A DNA stretch of 64,000 bases from Micromonospora sp. U21. Lineage in GTDB: Bacteria; Actinomycetota; Actinomycetes; Mycobacteriales; Micromonosporaceae. The DNA is taken from positions 1 through 64,000 of the forward strand of contig NZ_JAGPYK010000017.1 in the NCBI RefSeq assembly GCF_018070045.1, in the 5' to 3' direction. Under the pieces are notes generated by a model. That model was not told where the DNA came from. It was given only the letters and a program-made list of their open reading frames with translations, and did no database searches. Shown piece after piece: positions 34,316-42,356 of the stretch. Each line of letters starts with the position of its first letter. Within the stretch, counting starts at the first letter, position 1. A program made the position numbers and the translations under genes.

Positions 34316-36356
34316 GTGCGCAGAGTACGCCGTACCGCCATCGCGGCCCTGGTGGCCGCGATGGTGACGACCGGGCTCGCGGTGCCCGCCCAGGCGAAGC
34401 CGCGACCGGACCGGACATTCGACGTGCAGGCCCACCGCGGCGGCCTCGGGCTGCGGGTGGAGAACACCCTCGCCTCCTTCGGCAACGCCCTCCAGCTCGG
34501 GGTGAGCACCCTCGAACTGGACGTGCAGATCACCGAGGACGGCCAGGCCGTGGTCACCCACGACCGGAAGGTCACCGGCACCAAGTGCGTCGACACCACC
34601 CCGGTGGCGCCCGGCGACCCGGAATTCCCGTACGTCGGAAAGTACGTCAACACGCTCACCCTGGCTCAGGTGCGCACCCTCGACTGCGGTTCGAAGACGC
34701 TGGCCGACAAGCCCGGTCAGCTCGCCGTGCCGGGCGCCCGGATGCCGCTGCTCCGTGAGGTGTTCGCGCTGGTCAACCGGTACCAGGCGAAGGACGTCAC
34801 GCTCAACGTCGAGACCAAGGTGGGCCGGCGCGCCGACCGAGACCGCGCCCCGTGAGCAGTTCGTCCGGGTCACCGCGGCCGAGATCCGCGCCGCCGGGCT
34901 GCTCAAGCAGGTCACCATCCAGAGCTTCGACTGGGGTGCGCTGATGCGCATGCGCCAGGTCGAGCCGAAGCTGCCGCTGGTTGCCCTGACCAACTACGAC
35001 TTCCTGCAGACCGGCCAGCCGGGGGCCTCGCCGTGGCTCGGCGGGCTGGACATCGACGACTTCGGCGGCGACCCGATCCGGGCGATCCGCAGCTTCGGCG
35101 CCAGCGCCTTCTCGCCCGTGCACGGCTCCCCGCAGAACGGCACGGTCACCGACCCCGGCTACAAGCCGTACGTGACCCGGGAGATGGTCGCCCAGGCGCA
35201 CCGCTACGGGATCAGGGTGATCCCGTGGACGGTCGACGACCTGCCGACCATGGCCAAGCTGATCGACGACGGCGTGGACGGCATCATCACCGACTACCCG
35301 GACCGGCTACGCGGCCTGCTGGCCCAGCGCGGCTACCGGCTGCCGAAGGCGTACGCGGCGCCGTTCGACATCCAGGCGCACCGCGGCGGTCGGGCCACCC
35401 GGCCGGAGAACACCCTGCCGGCCTTCGCCAACGCGCTGGCCAACCGGGCCATCTCCACCCTGGAGCTGGACACCGGCGTGACCGCCGACGGCAAGCTCGT
35501 GGTGCTGCACGACCGCACGGTCAACAGCTCGCACTGCGTCGACACCGCCCCGGTGCGCCCCGGCGACCGGCAGTTCCCGTACGTGGGCAAGCCGGTGCAC
35601 CAGCTGACCCTGGCGCAGCTCAAGACCGTGGACTGCGGCACGAGGACCCTGCCCGAGCTGCCCGCGCAGGTGCCCGCGCCGGGTGCCCGGATCCCCACGC
35701 TTGACGAGGTGTTCGCCCTGGTGAAGGCGAGTGGCCGGAGCGACATCGGGATGAACATCGAGACGAAGATCAGCCCGGTGGTGAACGACACCGAGCCGTA
35801 CCGCAGCTTCACCCGGAAGCTGGTCGGCGAGATCCAGCGGGCCGGCTTCACCGACCGGGCCACCATCCAGTCGTTCGACTGGCGCACCATCACCTACGCC
35901 CGGCAGCTCGACCGTCGGATCGGCACGGTCGGCCTGATCTGGCAGTACGGCCCGGCCGAGTGCGCCACGCTCGCCGACGAGTGCTCGCTCGAGGCCGTGT
36001 ACGGCGACCCGTCGGTGAAGAGCCCGTGGACCGGTGGGCTGGACTGGTGGAGGTACCAGGACCTGGGCAGGTTGACCCGCGCCGCGGGCGCCGGCACGGT
36101 GTCGGCGAACTGGCAGGTGCACGACCCGCACCAGGGCGTCGTCACCTCGCCCGACTGGTACCTGCGGGAGAACCCGGCATACTTCCACGGACCGGACGTG
36201 CGGACGCTTCAGACGCGGTACGACCTGAAGGTGATCCCGTACACCGTCGACGACGCGCGGGTGATGCAGCGGGTCATCGATCTCGGCGTCGACGGCATCA
36301 TCACCGACGACCCGGACCTGCTGGTGAGCGTCGCGGTCCGCAACGGCCTGCGCTGA
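34316..36356 (+). pseudogene. Exported double-domain glycerophosphodiester phosphodiesterase, frameshifted near 34,830
   Basis: GTG 34316 follows GGAGGGG. A signal peptide (RTAIAALVAAMVTTGLAVPA) leads into domain 1 with AHRGG, ELDVQITEDGQAVVTHDRK and YVGKYVNTLTLAQVRTLDCG. The frame breaks after NVETKVG: the next base run shifts by two, and the protein continues in another frame with TETAPREQFVRVTAAEIRAA to the stop at 36,356. Domain 2 (FDIQAHRGGRATRPENTLPA; ELDTGVTADGKLVVLHDRTV) is complete. Both keep HRG, E-x-D and His. GDPDs release alcohols from glycerophosphodiesters. The lesion inactivates the protein unless it is a sequencing error. Confidence 0.85.
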
Positions 36357-36360
36357 CCGC

Positions 36361-36402
36361 ACCCGGACCGCCGGCCGGGATCTTTTGGCCGGCGGTCCGG
36401 GT
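36361..36402 (+). terminator. Perfect 16-bp hairpin after the GDPD gene
   Basis: Arms ACCCGGACCGCCGGCC and GGCCGGCGGTCCGGGT around GGGATCTTTT, five bases after the stop. Confidence 0.85.
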
Positions 36403-36529
36403 GTTACCTGCTCAGGGGCCCCGGGTAGTCGGGGGGTGTCCCCGCCGTGAACACGAACCGTGCCGTGGCCGAAACGCGGTAGCGGGGCGGGAATGCAGGT
36501 ACGACTCATCGCATCCTGAGGAGGACCAG

Positions 36530-36907
36530 ATGAGCACGCAGGCTGCTTCCACCCGGCCGACGAACCGGCCGACGTCGGACGTCCAGAACCCCGCGTCGAT
36601 GCGGGACACGCAGACCCGGCAGATGCCGGTCATGCAGGACGGACGTCGGAACGACATTCAGGCACCCGGCACGGAGACCAAGCAGGCGTTCCGGACCACC
36701 GAGTTCTGGATCTACATCGCCGCGGTGGTCGCCGTACTGGGCGCTTCGCAGGTGGTCGGGAAGAACTCGGCGGGGGTGGACATCTTCCGCGCCGACAACG
36801 CCTGGTTCCTGATCACCCTGCTGACGCTGGGCTACCTCGGTAGCCGCGGGCTGGCCAAGGCCGGCAGCAACTGGCGCAGCAGTGAGGAGCGCAAGGCCCG
36901 GCACTGA
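36530..36907 (+). CDS. Hypothetical membrane protein, 125 residues
   Basis: ATG 36530 (MSTQAASTRPTNRPTSDVQN) after GAGGAGGACC. The first 60 residues are polar and disordered. Two TM helices follow: FWIYIAAVVAVLGASQVVG (about 60-80) and NAWFLITLLTLGYLGSRGLA (about 90-110), then a basic tail RSSEERKARH. Both termini are probably cytosolic. Function unknown; the type is common in actinobacteria. Isolated by hairpins on both sides. Confidence 0.7.
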   Translation: MSTQAASTRPTNRPTSDVQNPASMRDTQTRQMPVMQDGRRNDIQAPGTETKQAFRTTEFWIYIAAVVAVLGASQVVGKNSAGVDIFRADNAWFLITLLTLGYLGSRGLAKAGSNWRSSEERKARH

Positions 36908-36932
36908 CCGGGTACCGGTAGCACGACGCGCA

Positions 36933-36963
36933 GTGGCCTCCGGGAGAACCTCCCGGAGGCCAC
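36933..36963. terminator. Perfect 14-bp hairpin between convergent genes
   Basis: Arms GTGGCCTCCGGGAG and CTCCCGGAGGCCAC with a three-base loop; between the membrane-protein gene and the convergent Spo0M gene, so it can serve both. Confidence 0.8.
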
Positions 36964-36979
36964 CGTCCCGTCTGGACGA

Positions 36980-37930
36980 CTACTCGCCGCCGAAATCGCC
37001 GCCGAAGTCCCCCTCGAAGGCGTCCTCGATCATCTCGCCGGCGATCATGCCGCCGGCGACACCGAGCGCCGCGCCGGCCACCATGCCGCCCATCCCGTGC
37101 CCCCGGCCGTGGCCGTGCCCGTGACCCGGCCCGAAGCCCTGGGAGCGCAGGCTGCCGTAGCGGGAGGTGGTCTCCCGGAGCCAGCCGTCGACCACCTGCG
37201 CCCAGTCGACCTGGTCGACGTCGGCGTGCGACACCTGGTACCGGCCGAAAGCGTCGTGCCCGGCGCTGAGGAAGCCGCCGCGCTTGTCGCACTCCAGGAT
37301 CACGTCCACGCCGCGCTGGCTGGTCACGAAGGTCAGCTCGACCTCCCGGATCGTGCTGGCGTACTGCGGCGAGGCGAAGAACTCGATCTCCTGGTAGAAC
37401 GGCAGCGTCTGCTGGACGCCCCGGATGTGGCCCCGCTCCAGGTCGGCGTGCTTGAACCGGAAGCCCAGCCGCTGGAACGCCTCCAGGATCCGCTCGTGCA
37501 CCGGCAGTGGGTGCACCGCCACCTGGTCCAGGTCGCTCTTGTCCACGGCGCGGGCCACCGCCAGCTCGGTACGCAGGCCCATCGTCATGCCGTGCAGGCG
37601 CTGGCCGTACACGTCGGTGATCGGGGTCTCCCACGGCACCGGCAGCTGGAACGGGATCGAGAGCTGCTGCTTCGGCGCGAGCTGGAGCGGGCCGCTCACG
37701 GCCATCCGGTGAAACTCCATGGTGCCCGCGTACTCGGTGTCGTGTCCCTCGACCTCGACCCGGGTGACCAGGCCGATCACCACCTGCTCGATGGCCGCCG
37801 GGCTGTCACCGCCGACGAGGTTGACCTGCCCGTCGAGGGTCAGACCAGGCCGGGTGTTGGGGTTGGTCAGCACGGTGTCCACGCTGGGACCGCCGACACC
37901 GAACGCGCTCAACATCTTCTTGAAGACCAT
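36980..37930 (-). CDS. Sporulation-control protein Spo0M-like, 316 residues
   Basis: ATG 37930 (MVFKKMLSAFGVGGPSVDTV) is the natural start. Spo0M is an arrestin-like beta-sandwich protein: LTLDGQVNLVGGDSPAAIEQ, VVIGLVTRVEVEGHDTEYAG, FHRMAVSGPLQLAPKQQLSI, PFQLPVPWETPITDVYGQRL, MGLRTELAVARAVDKSDLDQ. The C-terminus is a His/Gly-rich low-complexity stretch (GPGHGHGHGRGHGMGG) and a glycine-rich hydrophobic end (GAALGVAGGMIAGEMIEDAF). Spo0M negatively affects sporulation entry in Bacillus; its role in actinomycetes is unclear. It is a stand-alone gene. Confidence 0.85.
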   Translation of the reverse strand: MVFKKMLSAFGVGGPSVDTVLTNPNTRPGLTLDGQVNLVGGDSPAAIEQVVIGLVTRVEVEGHDTEYAGTMEFHRMAVSGPLQLAPKQQLSIPFQLPVPWETPITDVYGQRLHGMTMGLRTELAVARAVDKSDLDQVAVHPLPVHERILEAFQRLGFRFKHADLERGHIRGVQQTLPFYQEIEFFASPQYASTIREVELTFVTSQRGVDVILECDKRGGFLSAGHDAFGRYQVSHADVDQVDWAQVVDGWLRETTSRYGSLRSQGFGPGHGHGHGRGHGMGGMVAGAALGVAGGMIAGEMIEDAFEGDFGGDFGGE

Positions 37931-38072
37931 CGGAACTCCTGTGCGACAGCCGACCGCTCCAGGATGGAGTCGGACGTTGACTCGTGGGCACCCTATCCAG
38001 GCGCCCTGTGAGGTGGCTGTGAAGTGCCGACCTTCAGCACCCTGTGTCGCCACATCGGCGCGCTGGGTCGTG

Positions 38073-38855
38073 TCAACGGCCCGTGCGTCGCCGGAACAGC
38101 ACGCCGGACACGGCCACACCGACCACCAGGAACCCGACGGCCCAGGCGAGCGCGGCCGGGGCCGACTCGGCGACCGGACCGCCCACCAGCAGCCCGCGGA
38201 CCGTCTCGACCAACGGCGTCATCGGCTGGTTGCGGGCGAACCCCTGGAGGAAGTCCGGCATCGTCTCCGGCGGCACGAACGCGCTGCTCACGTACGGCAG
38301 GAACAGCACCACGAAGGAGAACGCTCCAGCCGCCTCCGCGTTCGTCACGAGCAGGCCGAACGCGGCCGACAGCGCCGATATCCCGGCCATGAAGAGCATC
38401 AGCAGCCCGACCAGTGCCACCCAGTCCAGCACCGAGGCGGTGGGCCGGAAGCCGAGGAGGAGCGACACCGCGACGACGATGGTCGTCGAGAGCAGGTTGC
38501 GCGCCACGCTGGCCACGATGTGCCCGATCAGCACCGCCGAGCCGAGGACCGGCAGCGAACGGAGACGGGCGATCATCCCGGTCGTCATGTCCTGGTTCAC
38601 CCCGGCTCCGGTCGAGGCGGAGCCGAAGGCCGCGCAGATCAGCACGATCCCCGGCACGACGTAGGTCAGGTACCGCGTGCCCGTCTCGATCGCGCCGCCG
38701 AAGACGTAGACGAACGCGAGCAGTATCAGCACCGGCAGCAGGATCGCGGTGATCAACGCGTCGACGCTGCGGACCGATCGTCGCAGGCCGCGACCGACCA
38801 GCGCGCTCACGTCCACGATCACGCCGGGCGTCCGGGTCAGCTCGGGCGCGGTCAT
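38073..38855 (-). CDS. ABC-2-type permease (DrrB-like), 260 residues
   Basis: GTG/ATG start at 38855 overlaps the ATPase gene end by four bases (ATGA). Six TM helices, e.g. ITAILLPVLILLAFVYVFGG, YLTYVVPGIVLICAAFGSAS, LLSTTIVVAVSLLLGF, and the DrrB-type segment TTGMIARLRSLPVLGSAVLI. The final FLPYVSSAFVPPETMPDFLQ is typical for drug-export ABC-2 permeases. It works as the membrane half of an exporter with the ATPase encoded upstream in the same transcript. Confidence 0.9.
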   Translation of the reverse strand: MTAPELTRTPGVIVDVSALVGRGLRRSVRSVDALITAILLPVLILLAFVYVFGGAIETGTRYLTYVVPGIVLICAAFGSASTGAGVNQDMTTGMIARLRSLPVLGSAVLIGHIVASVARNLLSTTIVVAVSLLLGFRPTASVLDWVALVGLLMLFMAGISALSAAFGLLVTNAEAAGAFSFVVLFLPYVSSAFVPPETMPDFLQGFARNQPMTPLVETVRGLLVGGPVAESAPAALAWAVGFLVVGVAVSGVLFRRRTGR

Positions 38856-39853
38856 CGGGTCACCTCCAGGGTCTGCGGCCGCTCGGCCGGCGGCTGCTCG
38901 GCTGCGGGCTGCTCGGTCAGCGCAAGGAACACCTCGTCGAGCGTGGGCCGGTGCAACGCGAGCCGGTCCACCTCGACGCCCTGGGCGTGGAGCAGGTCGA
39001 GCAGGTCTCGCACCGCCGCCGCACTGCCGTCGGTGGGCACGTGCACGGACAGCGCCTCGACGTCCTCCCGGGCGGATACCGCGTTCGCGGCGAGCAGCGC
39101 CACGGCGCGGGCGAGCGCGTCAGCGTCGGGCAGGACAAGGTGCGCCGTCTCACCGCCGATCCGGGCCTTGAGCTGCTCGGCGGTCCCCTCGGCGGCGACC
39201 CGGCCGCAGTGCAGCACGGTGATCCGGTCCGCCAGCCGGTCCGCCTCCTCCAGGTACTGGGTGGTCAGCAGGACGGTGACGCCGCCGGCGGCCAGCTCCG
39301 CGATCGAGCCCCAGACGTCGCGGCGGCTGCGCGGGTCCAGCCCGGTGGTCGGCTCGTCGAGGAACAGGACCCGAGGCTCGACGACGAGACTCAGCGCGAT
39401 GTCCAGCCGGCGGGCCATCCCGCCGGAGTAGGTGGCGACCCGCCGCCCGCCGGCCGCCGTCAACTCGAAGCGGTCGAGCAGCTCGTCGGCCCGGGCCCGC
39501 GCCGACGCCCTGGTCAGGTGGCGTAGTCGTCCCATCAGGACCAGGTTCTCCCTGCCGGTCAGCATCTCGTCGACCGCCGCGTACTGGCCGGTGAGGCTGA
39601 TCGAGCGACGGACCGCCGCCGGCTCCGAGACGACGTCGTGCCCGGCCACCACCGCCCGGCCACCGTCGGGGCGCAGCAGCGTGGACAGCACCTTCACCGC
39701 CGTGGTCTTGCCGGCCCCGTTGGGCCCCAGCAGTGCCGCGACGCTGCCGCGTTCGACCCGCAGGTCAACCCCATCGAGTACGGCGACACCGCCGAACCGT
39801 TTCGTAACTGATTGAAGCTCGACTGTGTATGCCATAAACACAGTGTATGCCAT
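38852..39853 (-). CDS. ABC transporter ATP-binding protein (DrrA-like), 333 residues
   Basis: Two starts exist, ATG 39853 (inside the palindromic operator) and ATG 39835 (MAYTVELQSVTKRFGGVAVL). Walker A LLGPNGAGKTTAVKVLSTLL, ABC signature TYSGGMARRLDIALSL, Walker B VLFLDEPTTGLDPRSRRDVW, and the DrrA-type C-terminal domain (LLAANAVSAREDVEALSVHV, VDRLALHRPTLDEVFLALTE). With the ABC-2 permease it forms a drug or lipid exporter. Regulation is by the divergent TetR protein; the substrate is unknown. Confidence 0.92.
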   Translation of the reverse strand: MAYTVFMAYTVELQSVTKRFGGVAVLDGVDLRVERGSVAALLGPNGAGKTTAVKVLSTLLRPDGGRAVVAGHDVVSEPAAVRRSISLTGQYAAVDEMLTGRENLVLMGRLRHLTRASARARADELLDRFELTAAGGRRVATYSGGMARRLDIALSLVVEPRVLFLDEPTTGLDPRSRRDVWGSIAELAAGGVTVLLTTQYLEEADRLADRITVLHCGRVAAEGTAEQLKARIGGETAHLVLPDADALARAVALLAANAVSAREDVEALSVHVPTDGSAAAVRDLLDLLHAQGVEVDRLALHRPTLDEVFLALTEQPAAEQPPAERPQTLEVTR

Positions 39854-39857
39854 ACAC
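39823..39857. promoter_or_regulatory. Palindromic operators between the ABC exporter and TetR genes
   Basis: GTGTATG-C-CATACAC (39,843-39,857) is a perfect palindrome with one central base; CTGTGT...ACACAG (39,823-39,843) overlaps it, with TATGCCATA repeated in both. The site covers both possible start codons of the ATPase and lies 22 bases from the TetR start, so the repressor could block both promoters. Confidence 0.7.
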
Positions 39858-39878
39858 CGGGTATAGGATCAACCCCTC

Positions 39879-40613
39879 ATGGAACGCGCGATGTCACCGC
39901 TCGAGGCGGTCTGGACAGCCAAGCCCGCCCCCGAACCACGGGAGGGGCTGTCGCTGGCGCGCATCGTCGGCGTGGCGATCGAGGTAGCCGACACCGACGG
40001 TCTCGGTGCCGTGTCGATGAGCCGGGTCGCCAAGAGTCTCGGGTTCACCACGATGTCGCTCTACCGGCACGTCGCGAACAAGGAAGAGCTGATCCTGCAC
40101 ATGCAGGACGCCGCCGTCGGCCCCCCGCCCGCGGACCTGGTGACGGGCCAGGGCTGGCGGCCGGACCTGGAACGTTGGTCCTGGGCCGCGGTACGCAAGC
40201 TCCGCCGCCACCCGTGGGTCCTGCAGACGCTGTCGATCTTCGGCCCGCCCGCCACCCCGAACCAGCTCAGCTGGCTCGAGCACGGGCTCCGCGCACTGGG
40301 CCCGACTCCGTTGGACGAAAACGAGAAGGTGTCGACCCTCCTGCTCATCCAGGCGCACAGCTTCGCCGACCTGACGTTCCACGCAGCCAGCGCGCCCAGC
40401 GCGATCGCCGACACCGACCCTTACGAGACGCTCTTCACCCGGATCATCGATCCGGCCCGGTTCCCCGCGCTGACGGCCGCGTTCAGCGGCGGCGGCTTCG
40501 CCTCGACCGACGACCCCGAGGCCGACCGGGACTGGCTGTACCAGTTCGGCCTGCAACGGATCCTCGACGGCGTCCAGGTCCTCGTCGAGCAGCGCCGCTC
40601 CGGGGAAGCCTGA
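39879..40613 (+). CDS. TetR-family transcriptional regulator, 244 residues
   Basis: ATG 39879 (MERAMSPLEAVWTAKPAPEP). HTH: LSLARIVGVAIEVADTDGLG, AVSMSRVAKSLGFTTMSLYR, HVANKEELILHMQDAAVG. The C-terminal domain follows the TetR_C type of tetracycline-repressor-like proteins (WSWAAVRKLRRHPWVLQTLS, LLLIQAHSFADLTFHAASAP). It is divergent from the DrrAB-like exporter with palindromes in between, so it probably represses the pump and itself until a ligand binds. Confidence 0.9.
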   Translation: MERAMSPLEAVWTAKPAPEPREGLSLARIVGVAIEVADTDGLGAVSMSRVAKSLGFTTMSLYRHVANKEELILHMQDAAVGPPPADLVTGQGWRPDLERWSWAAVRKLRRHPWVLQTLSIFGPPATPNQLSWLEHGLRALGPTPLDENEKVSTLLLIQAHSFADLTFHAASAPSAIADTDPYETLFTRIIDPARFPALTAAFSGGGFASTDDPEADRDWLYQFGLQRILDGVQVLVEQRRSGEA

Positions 40614-40947
40614 CGCCCTCCCCGTTCACCCTGTTGCCTGCGTCATGGTCAACTCGACATCAGCGACATGGGGGCATCCCGGCCGCCGGAAACCCCGATA
40701 TCCGCGATACCGAGCCGATCACTGGCTTCGTCCATGATCCGCCGGTTGGCAGCTGGCGGTGCGGCGCTTGAAACCGGTGGCGCAGCGCCGCGGTGCGCCA
40801 TTACCGTGCTGCCGAAGCAAGCCGTCTAGTCAAGGACGTCCCGTTGTACACCCTGTGAGACCTCCCGAGCGCTGATTTGTCGCGCGTCGCGCATGTGCGC
40901 CGCGCTCCTTCTTGCTGCGGACTTCTCACTGAAACCGGTGTATCTCT
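40614..40947. other. Intergenic stretch before the DUF1062 gene
   Basis: The 334 bases show no coherent gene on either strand and no strong hairpin. The region near 40,850-40,900 is less GC-rich and could carry the promoter of the DUF1062 gene. Confidence 0.45.
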
Positions 40948-41496
40948 GTGCTCAACAACTGGCTGGTCGTGCCCACCTGCCTGCCGCTCGTTCGCCGCCG
41001 TTGCCACGCGTGCGCGTCCGAGCGCCTCCAGGCAAGTGGCAAATTTCGCGTCAACGCGAACCACAAGCTCATCGACGTCTGGCTCCTCGCTCTCTGTACC
41101 GCCTGCGGGGAAACCGCGAAGCTCACCGTCCTGGAACGGATGACTGTCCGCTCCATCCGACCTGAGCTGCTGGACCGGCTGCATGACAACGACCCTGACC
41201 TGACAGCTGAACTGCTCCAGGATCCGGTCGTGCAGCGCCGCAATCGCATCGCCCTCGACTGGGACAACGCCTGGCGCCTCGAGACCGGCGGATCGGATCA
41301 CCTGGACCGCGAGGTGATCGACGTATCGGTCCGCTTCGCGGCGCGGATCCCTGTCCGGCCGGTGCGACTGATCGCCGAAGGGTGCCGTCTTTCGCGGGCC
41401 ACCGTCGAGAGACTGATCATGGACGGGAAGCTCGTTTCGGCAGTCCGGCTGGGCGGCAAGCTCTCCGGCGACTTCACCTTCACACTCAAGCGCTGA
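40948..41496 (+). CDS. DUF1062 protein, 182 residues
   Basis: GTG 40948 (VLNNWLVVPTCLPLVRRRCH). N-terminal half: RRCHACASERLQASGKFRVN with a CxxC pair, NANHKLIDVWLLALCTACGE with a second CxxC, typical of the DUF1062 zinc-ribbon-like domain. The C-terminal half (IRPELLDRLHDNDPDLTAEL, EVIDVSVRFAARIPVRPVRL, LSRATVERLIMDGKLVSAVR) ends with a small HTH-like part. The function of DUF1062 is unknown; nucleic-acid binding is plausible from the zinc-ribbon and HTH. It is followed by a hairpin and a convergent DeoR gene. Confidence 0.82.
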   Translation: MLNNWLVVPTCLPLVRRRCHACASERLQASGKFRVNANHKLIDVWLLALCTACGETAKLTVLERMTVRSIRPELLDRLHDNDPDLTAELLQDPVVQRRNRIALDWDNAWRLETGGSDHLDREVIDVSVRFAARIPVRPVRLIAEGCRLSRATVERLIMDGKLVSAVRLGGKLSGDFTFTLKR

Positions 41497-41514
41497 GCCC
41501 TCCGCGGGACCACG

Positions 41515-41545
41515 GGCCTGTCCGGCATGATCCGTCGGACAGGCC
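41515..41545. terminator. Hairpin between DUF1062 and deoR-like genes
   Basis: Arms GGCCTGTCCG and CGGACAGGCC around 11 bases, between convergent stops; serves either side. Confidence 0.65.
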
Positions 41546-41549
41546 TCCC

Positions 41550-42320
41550 CTAGGGCGTGACGACCAGCTCGCCGACCTGCTCGCCGATCGCGGTACGCGC
41601 CTCCGCCGGCAGCCCGACGTCGGTGATCAGCACGTCGGCCGCCTCCAACGGGGCGATGGTGGCGATGCCGATGGTCTCCCACTTGGTGTGGTCGGCGAGC
41701 ACCACCAACCGGCGGGCGGCGCCGATGAGGCAGCGGTTGACCCCGGCCTCCAGCAGGTTGGGCGTGGTGAAACCGGTCCGTGGGCTGAGCCCGTGCACAC
41801 CGAGGAAGAGCAGGTCGACGTTGAGCGCGCTGATCGCCGCCTCGGCCACCGGCCCGGTCAGCGCGTCCGACGGGGTACGGATGCCGCCGGTGAGCACCAC
41901 CGTCTGGTCGGCGCGCGGATTCTGGTACAGAGCGTCGGCCACCGGGATCGAGTTGGTCACCACGGTCAGCCCCCGTACGTCGGAGAGCAGTGTGGCCAGC
42001 GCGGCGGTGGTGGTGCCGGCGGAGAGCGCGATGGCCATTCCCGGCTCCACCATGGTCGCCGCCCGCTCGGCGATGGCCCGCTTCTCCGCCTGCTGGCGGA
42101 TCGACTTCGCGGCGAAGCCGGGTTCCTCTGCGGAGCCCGGCCCGGCCAGCGTCGCGCCGCCGTGCACCTTGTCCACCAGGCCGCGTTCGGCCAGCACCTC
42201 CAGGTCACGCCGGATCGTCATGTCGGACACGCCGAACCGGCTGACGAGCTGGCTCACCCGTACGCCGCCACGCTGGCGGATCAGATCGAGGATGGCGGTC
42301 TGCCGCTGCTGGGCGAGCAC
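41550..42320 (-). CDS. DeoR/GlpR-family transcriptional regulator, 256 residues
   Basis: GTG 42320 (VLAQQRQTAILDLIRQRGGV). HTH: RVSQLVSRFGVSDMTIRRDL with the DeoR signature, EVLAERGLVDKVHGGATL. The sugar-phosphate-isomerase-like effector domain follows (IALSAGTTTAALATLLSDVR, LTVVTNSIPVADALYQNPRA, VVLTGGIRTPSDALTGPVAE, LADHTKWETIGIATIAPLEA). DeoR regulators sense phosphosugars. It is the second gene after the GH42 gene on the same strand (36-base gap), so it should control the galactoside locus around it. Confidence 0.9.
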   Translation of the reverse strand: MLAQQRQTAILDLIRQRGGVRVSQLVSRFGVSDMTIRRDLEVLAERGLVDKVHGGATLAGPGSAEEPGFAAKSIRQQAEKRAIAERAATMVEPGMAIALSAGTTTAALATLLSDVRGLTVVTNSIPVADALYQNPRADQTVVLTGGIRTPSDALTGPVAEAAISALNVDLLFLGVHGLSPRTGFTTPNLLEAGVNRCLIGAARRLVVLADHTKWETIGIATIAPLEAADVLITDVGLPAEARTAIGEQVGELVVTP

Positions 42321-42356
42321 CTGGGGAACCTCCTTTGCGCCGTGACTGTCACCGGG

